DNA of 64,000 bases from Salminus brasiliensis (lineage: Eukaryota > Chordata > Actinopteri > Characiformes > Bryconidae): the NCBI RefSeq assembly GCF_030463535.1, contig NC_132894.1, forward strand, positions 12,109,933-12,173,932, given 5' to 3'. Made by a program: the position numbers and the translations under genes. Shown piece after piece: positions 57,642-64,000 of this stretch (its first letter is position 1; each line of letters starts with the position of its first letter). Under the pieces are notes generated by a model. It saw only the letters and a program-made list of their open reading frames with translations. It searched no databases and was not told where the DNA came from.

Positions 57642-60600
57642 TCAAATGGTGGATTTGGAGAAAGACACCCTAAGATGGTGGTTCTCGCCAAGATCATGAT
57701 TGTGGAACTCAATGAGCGACTCGATTGCTTCTTCCACAGAACCCATCTGAATCAGGGCCATCTTGCGATCTTTCCTGAAAAAGATCGAAATAAAAAAATA
57801 AAAGTTAGTATCAAGAAATATAAATAAAATAATGAAGAAACATGTTGTGAAGGACTTACTGAAAGAACTTGAAGTTCTTGACCAAGGCACCAGAGCTGGA
57901 AAACAGCATCTTGAGATCATCTTCAACAACTGAAGGACTATTAAAGAAAGGGCAAGAAGAAAAAAAGTCAAACCTATTGTACAGGCATTTTCGATCAAAA
58001 GTTAAAAAGGAGTAGGGGGAGGGGAAACTAAAACATGCAGTTGTTTCTGCTTACGGAATATTAGAAAGATGCAGCGTTGATGACGGTGGGAAGATGTTAG
58101 AGTAGTTCTTGGAGCCAGGCTTCTTAAAGCGATGAAGGGGAGAGTTGCTGTAATCCTTTGTAAGCCCCTGGTCCTCATGTCCCTCACGAGGCAACTGAAC
58201 AGTTGTATGTTTGGATAATGTGATGCGCAATGCCCTCCCATACAACTTCTGCCCATTCAAATGGCTCATTGCTAAGTTGGGGAGGGGAAAAAATTATGAA
58301 TAAATAACACCCACCACACACAAGTGAGACTGATGTTGAAGACAGTCATGCACCCAACGACACTTTATACAGTTAAAATAATGCATTTCTCAATTCATTA
58401 ATTGTAATTTAGGAAGAACAAACGGTAGAAGTTTAGTTACCTAGTTGTGCTTGAGTGCCATCAGACATCTGAACCAGAGCATTCTCCTTTTTGTTGAACA
58501 TGATTTTTACCCTGATCACATCGCCATATACACCTATAGAAGTGGAAAAGGGCCATGTGTCAGGATAGAGCTGCAGAACTTCCTTAATAATGTCACTTAA
58601 AACCTGAGCCCTACAAACAAACTTCAGGTCACAATCAAGACACTCCATCAAATGAGTGCAGCATAGTTTTTATAGAACGCAAAAAGTGCCACTCAAAAAC
58701 CTTCATTACTAATGCTTAGTCAGCCTGTGTTGGCCATTTTAGGTGCCATGGACTTTGATCCCATGACCTGAATAAAAGTCTAACAAAGTAATCTGTGTGT
58801 TAAAGAAAGCATTTAAGATACGTAGCAATGCGAAAATGGCTCTAGTCGAGAGGACAGAGGAAGGGAACACAGGGGGACTTTCACAGATTGTGGAAACAGG
58901 AATGGACTTAGTTTCCCCTCCTTATTGTAAGAATTAACGAACTTAGGTGGGAGGGGGAGCGAAACGCCGCTGTAAAAAAGGCTAGCTTGAGGGCAAAAGG
59001 TTGGGTGAAAAAAAGGCTGTTTTTACACAAACGAATGATAGGAGTCTTGACTATTTACCAAAGTTTAAAAGCTTCCCTCAGAAAACATGCAAAAACAAAA
59101 GGTGAAACAAAAAGACATGCATCTTAAAATAGTAAAACGTTCTTTAGTAAGGCACAAAAAGATACAGCATCTCATCCAGTTTGGAGCTTTGGAATAAGGC
59201 AACAGCCCCTTAAAGAAGTGTTGCTGAGAGTGCCGCAGCTTTTTGGGATACATCTCTCAACACACAAAAACAGCAGAAACCAAAAGCACTCCTGTTTTAG
59301 AGTCAAACTGCTTTGTGAGGGAAGAAATTGGAAGAGAACAGAACAAACAAAGTGATAAAAAGATGCTAAGGATAACATACCGAAAAGAATAAAGAGGCAT
59401 TGGGGCGTAACTCTCTTTAGAGGACAGCAGAGGAAGGCAGCGGAGGGAAGAGGGGACAGGTAAAGATCGGAGGCAGAATGGAGGTTCAACATATCCACAG
59501 CGAGGAGGCAGTTCCACGGGAAATGGCGAAAAACGGTGGTTGGATCATGAAGATGGTTAATGGATTGGGAGCAGAAAAAGGAGGGGAGGGTAGACATTGA
59601 GGTATATTGAATGTGTTGAATGTGTGTACATGTATGTGTGAAATGCACATGTGTATTTAGGTGTGAGATGCAGTTTTGACAGTGTAAAAATCAGATTGAG
59701 GTGGACGTGCGTGCAGGACGACATTGTTTCAAAACAAAAAATAAAGAAAAGGGTAAGGGGAATAGGGAGGGAGAGAAAAGGGAGGTAAAAAAACAAGGTC
59801 AGTATACATACGGAAATACAATAGTGGTCAAGTTAACTAAGAAAATTAACCAATAGAAGAAAGTGCCGTTTCTCTTACAATTTAAGGATAAGAGCAATTC
59901 ATTCCTCAAGATAAACAAAAGGCATGTCTAACTGCTGGAGCCTTTTTAAAAGAATAAATCAACCATTTACAAAGTTCACAGTATCAAGTATTCTACTTTT
60001 TTTAAACTGTACCATCAGACTTGCACAAAAGACCAAAACAAAACTGATGCACATGAACTCCAGCTGCAGGTCCTGCACAGCTCCAAACTGTCAGTCATTG
60101 TTAAGTTTTTCAAATTGAACCAATACTTGACAACGAACTTGTGTAAACTGGCTGGAATATTCATTTAAAATAGGTTAGCTGAAAATACATAAAGCTTGAA
60201 TTAACTTGAAATGTTAGAGAGAGACTACGAATCTAAAGCTAAGCAAAGACAGGATGAACATCTGGGAGAAAAGCAAAGCTCAAACAGATATTCAAAAATT
60301 TGAACATTTCGCACAATACACAACTGCCCAAAAAAAAAAAAAAAAAATAGAGAGAAATAATCCACCCACATTACCATAGATTATACAATAAACCCTTCAT
60401 TAATCTGCCCAACGCTCAATTCCTTTATGGTAGAACTGGTGCATATTCCAAACAAAACCCACTTCACTTGAACAGGCTTTAACTAAATTTTGCTGGATGA
60501 TGCATACACGTGTACGTACAGACATGCAGTAATTATACAATGTTGCTAACCTCAGGGTTCAGGTTGCTGACCAGCATGACACAGTGACCACCGGAAAGGC

Positions 60601-61450
60601 TATGGAAGCCCAGTCTGCCTGCTGCTGCAGCTGCTGCCGCCCCAGGGATGGCCAGAGAGGCCAGGGCGCCAGGAACACCAGGCATGGCCAACCCTGTGAT
60701 TGAAACACCACATTACATTTATAACAATTAATGAATAATGCACATATACCTTTTAAATAACTGGAAGTGCAGTACAGAAGATTGACAGACCTGCTGCCTG
60801 CTGAATGGCAAAGGCGGGAGGAAACGCATGGGCGCCAGCATATGGGGCAGCAGAAATAATTCCAGGTGTGGCTACAGAAGAAAAGTCCATGTGCCAGACA
60901 TTAAACACATTTTCACAAGCAGCGATAAAGGTGACAAGTTTAGAAACTAAGGTCTCTTGCTGCTTTATTAAAATTAATTACTATATATGGGTTAGGCAAA
61001 TAATGACAAACTGCACTACTGCTTCATTAAGGGGACTGAAAAGGGAGTTTGATTCAAGATCTATGCCTTACCAAATGCAGCAGCCATTGCATGGTGGTCA
61101 ATAGCAGGCTGACTGTCTCCAGTGGGCAGATCAGGTCGTGTGTAATCTCGGCTTTTGTCATTGTTGTACTTCACATTCAAACTAGTTAACTTGGAAAAGC
61201 TAATGCGCAGAGTACAGCAGGCATTGTAGATGTTCTGTCCATCCAGGGCCTAGACGAAGACAACATTAGAGAAACATTAGCTGAAAGGTTTAAAGCAGTA
61301 CAGGACACTTGTCATTTATATAATGCAACTAAATAAAGTGCCAAGAATACTACACAGCTTCCCAAAAGTGCATAATCAAAAGTTAATCAAGTAATTGGCT
61401 TGTTTCAAATGAAAGCTGACTTCTCCCCCCTCCCCCCACCAAGTCATCAT

Positions 61451-61491
<41 letters not shown>

Positions 61492-63578
61492 CATTGCGCA
61501 GACTTTACTTTGGGCCCCAAGCCATCTTGTTAAACTGACAAATCATACTGTGTGGTATTCCTCTTCAATTCTAAATACTTCACAATGCACATGTCCTGGT
61601 TTGTCCTGTAAACGCTATACATATATATTTTTTCTTCAAAATCTAGTCAACCTCTAGATGGCAGCACTTACCAGCTTTGCATGCTGAGCAGTAAGACCAT
61701 CAGCAAACTGAAGGAGAGCTTGGAACTGGTTGTTTTTGGTAAAGGTAATCACTTTCAGCACTGTGCCAAACTTGGAAAAGATCTGTTGACAAAAACAAAA
61801 TATATTTTAAGGGATTAATGGGGGGGCAACAAAACCAAACCAACCGAATACAGGCATGGATATTCTAGATCTAAAAACACTCCTGTTGACAGCAAAGACA
61901 GTAGCTGATGAGTGAAGAAGTCAAAGAGGTTACCTGGTGCAGGACATCAAGGGTAACAGGGTAGAAAAGGTTCTCCACAATAACCCTGAGGACAGGGCTT
62001 GGTCCAGTCATACCAGAGGGGTCCACACCAGCAATGGACATGCTCCCTGTCTGGACTGCATTTACGGCCTGCAGTGCTGCCTGTGCCCTCTGCCATAAAA
62101 TTGAACAGGAAAGGGGGGGGGAAAACCCACAGTAAATTCATAAGAGGGACACACCATGTTACGGATCACAAAAGCTTACCAATAATAAGGAAACAGGGGA
62201 CATGCACAGTGGAAAAAATCTTATTTGGAATTAAACCCTTTCTCAAGTATATATTCAAACAGATTACGTAACCAGTCAGATAAACAAACTAAGCAACTCA
62301 ATCAATGGATTGAGTAGGTAGATAGACCTCAGCTGTGGAATGCATTGGTTGCAAAGCAGCATGAGATCGCACAGAGACTGTTTAAAAAAGGGAGGGCAGT
62401 TTTTGGGCAGCACATTACAGAAAACCGCAAGATACACGCAAAGCAGTAAACAACCCCTTCAGCTTATATTAACATTCCACTGCAATTGGAGGAACCGTAA
62501 TCATGGCTACAGCTGCACTACAAAAAATGACAAGCAACCCTGAGGTACATGGGTTGTGTGATATCTGCTAACAACTCCTTAAAGAACTCTTCTGCAAAAT
62601 ATAATACAGAAATATGGTCATATCAAACTGCAAAAAACAGCACCAATTTGATAAACAGAGCTTAATCAGAGTTGCAGAGAAGAGGGGGAAAGGGAATAAG
62701 GGAAAACAACAAGTGAGGAAGCTGGAAGCTCTCACTAGGCACATACCACTTGGTTTGGTGAATTATCGGTTTTCAGCTCCTTGTGGTTGGAATACTGCAT
62801 AAAAATTGGATGATTCCTGATGACTGGTGTGACTGAGGAGTAGTAGCTGACCATAGTCTGCGCTGCCTCTTCTGTGTTCATCTCAAGGAAAGCCTAGGCA
62901 AACAAAACAAGAGTTTGCAAAACTACAGACAGCACAATTTACTGAATTCTAGACTAGGTTTGGACTATTGGGACACCAAGCTGTGTTTAGGACATAAGAA
63001 TAGCAGTGCTACATGCAAGATCACAAAAATAAACACACATTTCCTTTCACAGCCTCCAGAGGATACAAGCTAACCTTTTTATAAGAAAATATTTATGTAA
63101 ACCCATATGGTCAACCTTTTCCATTTGACCATTCATGGAGGTTTTATTTTCCACCAAAGAGACATTAAAAGCCAAGCAAGACATGCTCTAAATCTTTCAG
63201 GTTTTCCCTACAATAATAGGCCTATTCTAATGAGGGGTGCATTGTTAAAATACCTGGTTTTTTCCTTTAAGCATGAGCAGGTTGGTGACTTTGCCAAAGG
63301 GAAGCCCTAGAGAAATGACCTCAGCCTCATTTATATCACTGGGAAGCTTGCGTACATGTATGACACGGGATGGAATACCAGGACTTCTGATGTCACCTTT
63401 GAACTTCTTGCTGTCGTTACCATTAGCTGCAGTAGAGTAAAAACACTTTGTTAGGCAAATGCTAACAGGCTCACAAACTAAGACAAATGGAGCATAGGGT
63501 TTCTCTGAGAAATATACCTGCTGAACTCATGATATACGGCCCGTTGGAAACACAGGAGAAAAGCTCGTCTGATCCTCT
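57642..63578 (-). CDS. ptbp1: Polypyrimidine-tract-binding protein 1, 13 coding exons, 5' end off the window
   Basis: Nuclear RNA-binding splicing repressor that binds CU-rich pre-mRNA through four RRMs. Exons read on the minus strand: 63578-63518, 63426-63254, 62893-62747, 62089-61934, 61782-61672, 61249-61072, 60871-60791, 60693-60551, 59414-59381, 58533-58441, 58271-58055, 57937-57860, 57774-57642 (TGA). All junctions are GT/AG and join in one frame of 1605 nt (534 residues). Seen motifs: RGSDELFS near the start; RRM1 with [12 protein letters not shown]2 with [17 protein letters not shown]3 with [10 protein letters not shown] and [11 protein letters not shown]4 with TLHLSNIP and RKMALIQM; and the PTB C-terminus [17 protein letters not shown] at the RRM3 exon and MSHLNG favour PTBP1 over PTBP2 or PTBP3; whether it is the teleost a or b copy cannot be told. 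Human PTBP1 has about 13 further N-terminal residues, so the initiator exon should lie beyond 64000. The exon ending at 62747 could instead end at 62750 (both in frame); GTATGT favours 62747. Confidence 0.95.
59381..59414 (-). CDS. ptbp1: ptbp1 34-nt frame-shifting exon (autoregulatory switch exon)
   Basis: A 34-nt exon encodes [11 protein letters not shown] plus one base, completing the first part of RRM3. It is bounded by an AAG acceptor and a GTATGT donor. It joins NLNPE upstream (exon ending 60551, phase 0) to GVYGDV downstream (exon starting 58533). Because 34 is not a multiple of three, skipping shifts the frame within RRM3 and should introduce a premature stop. In mammals the exon of the same size and position (PTBP1 exon 11, PTBP2 exon 10) is skipped when PTB is abundant, giving an NMD target. 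Size, position and flanks are seen directly; regulated skipping is inferred from the family. Confidence 0.9.
59415..59480 (-). promoter_or_regulatory. ptbp1: Pyrimidine-rich intronic tract upstream of the 34-nt exon
   Basis: Read on the minus strand, the bases just before the 34-nt exon are almost all pyrimidine, with CCCCTCTTCCCTCC, CCTTCCTCT and GTCCTCTAAAG. A second tract with TTTTCTCTCCCTCCC lies near 59768-59790, and TTCTGTTCTCTTCC lies downstream of the exon around 59327-59345. CU-rich tracts on both sides of a small exon are the arrangement PTB uses for looping or blocking, so they are good candidates for self-binding sites. Confidence 0.5.
60791..60871 (-). CDS. ptbp1: ptbp1 linker exon, in-frame cassette (PTB exon 9 equivalent)
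   Basis: This 81-nt exon sits between the RRM2-side exon (ends 61072) and the exon that opens the RRM3 linker (starts 60693). It encodes [20 protein letters not shown] and then AIQQAA. Both flanking junctions have the same phase, so it can be included or skipped without a frame change. The human counterpart (APGIISASPYAGAGFPPTF...) is the cassette that separates the long PTBP1 isoform from the short one and modulates repressor strength. Here it is 27 codons rather than 26. It is flanked by an acceptor ending in TAG and a GTCTGTC donor, which is weaker than the GTAAG donors of its neighbours and fits optional use. That it is skipped in this species is an inference. Confidence 0.85.
61457..61490. 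repeat. Poly(A) run of 34 (poly-T in the ptbp1 sense)
   Basis: An uninterrupted A run on the plus strand lies in the intron between the RRM2 exon (61672-61782) and the linker exon (61072-61249). Length is likely to vary or be misassembled. A shorter A run of about 18 lies at 60330-60347 in the intron before the 34-nt exon. Confidence 0.9.
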
Positions 63579-64000
63579 CTACAAAAAACAAGAAACAAAA
63601 GAAAAAAGAAAAAAAGTAAGGAATCGCATTCATTAACTGTAACTAGACATCAGATTTTATTGATAAGTGACCCACAACTTTACCCCACCCTTCCCTCCCC
63701 CTTCTTACTATTGCAAAGCCTCATTAAAGGCAAAGCATGCACTAAACAGAGCATCAAGCAAGCAGACAAGTCCTCACACTACAGGAACAAGAACAGACAT
63801 GGTGAAACATTTAACTTCAGGAAGCTGCTGAGCACCCGCAATCTTACAAGAGGCCGCCAGCTTACCAAATAAGGACACCCTTGGGCTATATTTTATATTT
63901 CGCATGGTGAAAAAAAGAAAAAAAAAAAAGGGACAGGAAGTGGGCATTGTGACAGCATTCAGTTTTCCTGTGCAAAGGGTGGGGTCACAGATCAACCAAC
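63579..64000 (-). other. ptbp1: ptbp1 5' intron, partial
   Basis: No exon was found from the first visible ptbp1 exon to the right edge. The bases after the acceptor (minus-strand ending GTAG) include a long pyrimidine-rich stretch, the complement of A/G-rich 63588-63618. The initiator exon encoding the short N-terminus is expected further right. Confidence 0.5.

Noticed and set aside
57859..57998. Continuous frame joining the last ptbp1 exons through intron sequence
   Set aside because: Clear donor and acceptor sites at 57860 and 57774 separate the exons; the intron part is T-rich.
59172..59648. 158-codon minus-strand frame over the ptbp1 intron
   Set aside because: It contains the 34-nt exon ([10 protein letters not shown]) but is otherwise intronic, pyrimidine-rich sequence.

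Overview
The window looks like a piece of a teleost fish chromosome. It has spliced genes with GT/AG introns, an AT-rich background, many dinucleotide and tetranucleotide microsatellites, a Tc1/mariner terminal repeat, tRNA-derived SINEs, an L2/Rex-type LINE remnant and several small non-autonomous DNA elements. The SINE with a GTTGGTGTGGCGCA-like head and a GCTAAATGCCATAAATGTAAATG-like tail suggests an ostariophysan, possibly a characiform. That placement is an inference from memory, not a search.

Only two protein-coding genes can be supported, both on the minus strand at the right end. ptbp1 (polypyrimidine-tract-binding protein 1) occupies about 55.85-64 kb. Thirteen coding exons (63578 down to 57642) give 534 codons in one continuous frame with four RRM domains. 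The first coding exon(s) lie beyond the right edge. The gene keeps two hallmark regulated exons: an 81-nt in-frame exon between RRM2 and RRM3, and a 34-nt frame-shifting exon at the start of RRM3 with pyrimidine tracts on both sides. A perfect 8-mer miR-124 site lies in the putative 3' UTR. fam174c (54521-55121), a small single-pass membrane protein of 136 residues in two coding exons, lies head-to-tail downstream of ptbp1. Human PTBP1 and FAM174C are both on 19p13.3, which fits.

The left 54 kb contains no exon I can defend. It alternates between (a) repeat clusters: MITE families, SINEs, a solo LTR with a second fragment, decayed LINE pieces, minisatellites and microsatellites; and (b) repeat-poor blocks of 200-1300 bp with more even composition and homeodomain-like TAATTA cores (for example 8.1, 9.8-10.2, 12.4-12.85, 19.2-20.4, 24.5-24.9, 26.6-27.4, 28.7-29.1 and 48.0-48.7 kb). 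These look like conserved non-coding elements in a gene desert. I could not test conservation. Their target gene is unknown and need not be ptbp1 or fam174c.

The most informative items are the ptbp1 splice-switch exon with its miR-124 site (the post-transcriptional PTBP1 circuit known from mammals), a TTAA-flanked MITE nested inside another MITE whose empty site can be read by comparison with two other copies, a four-copy MITE family, a 655-bp element with matching terminal inverted repeats, a 169-bp duplication carrying CTCF-like cores, and two local tandem arrays. I found no CRISPR array, operon, or clearly new gene system.
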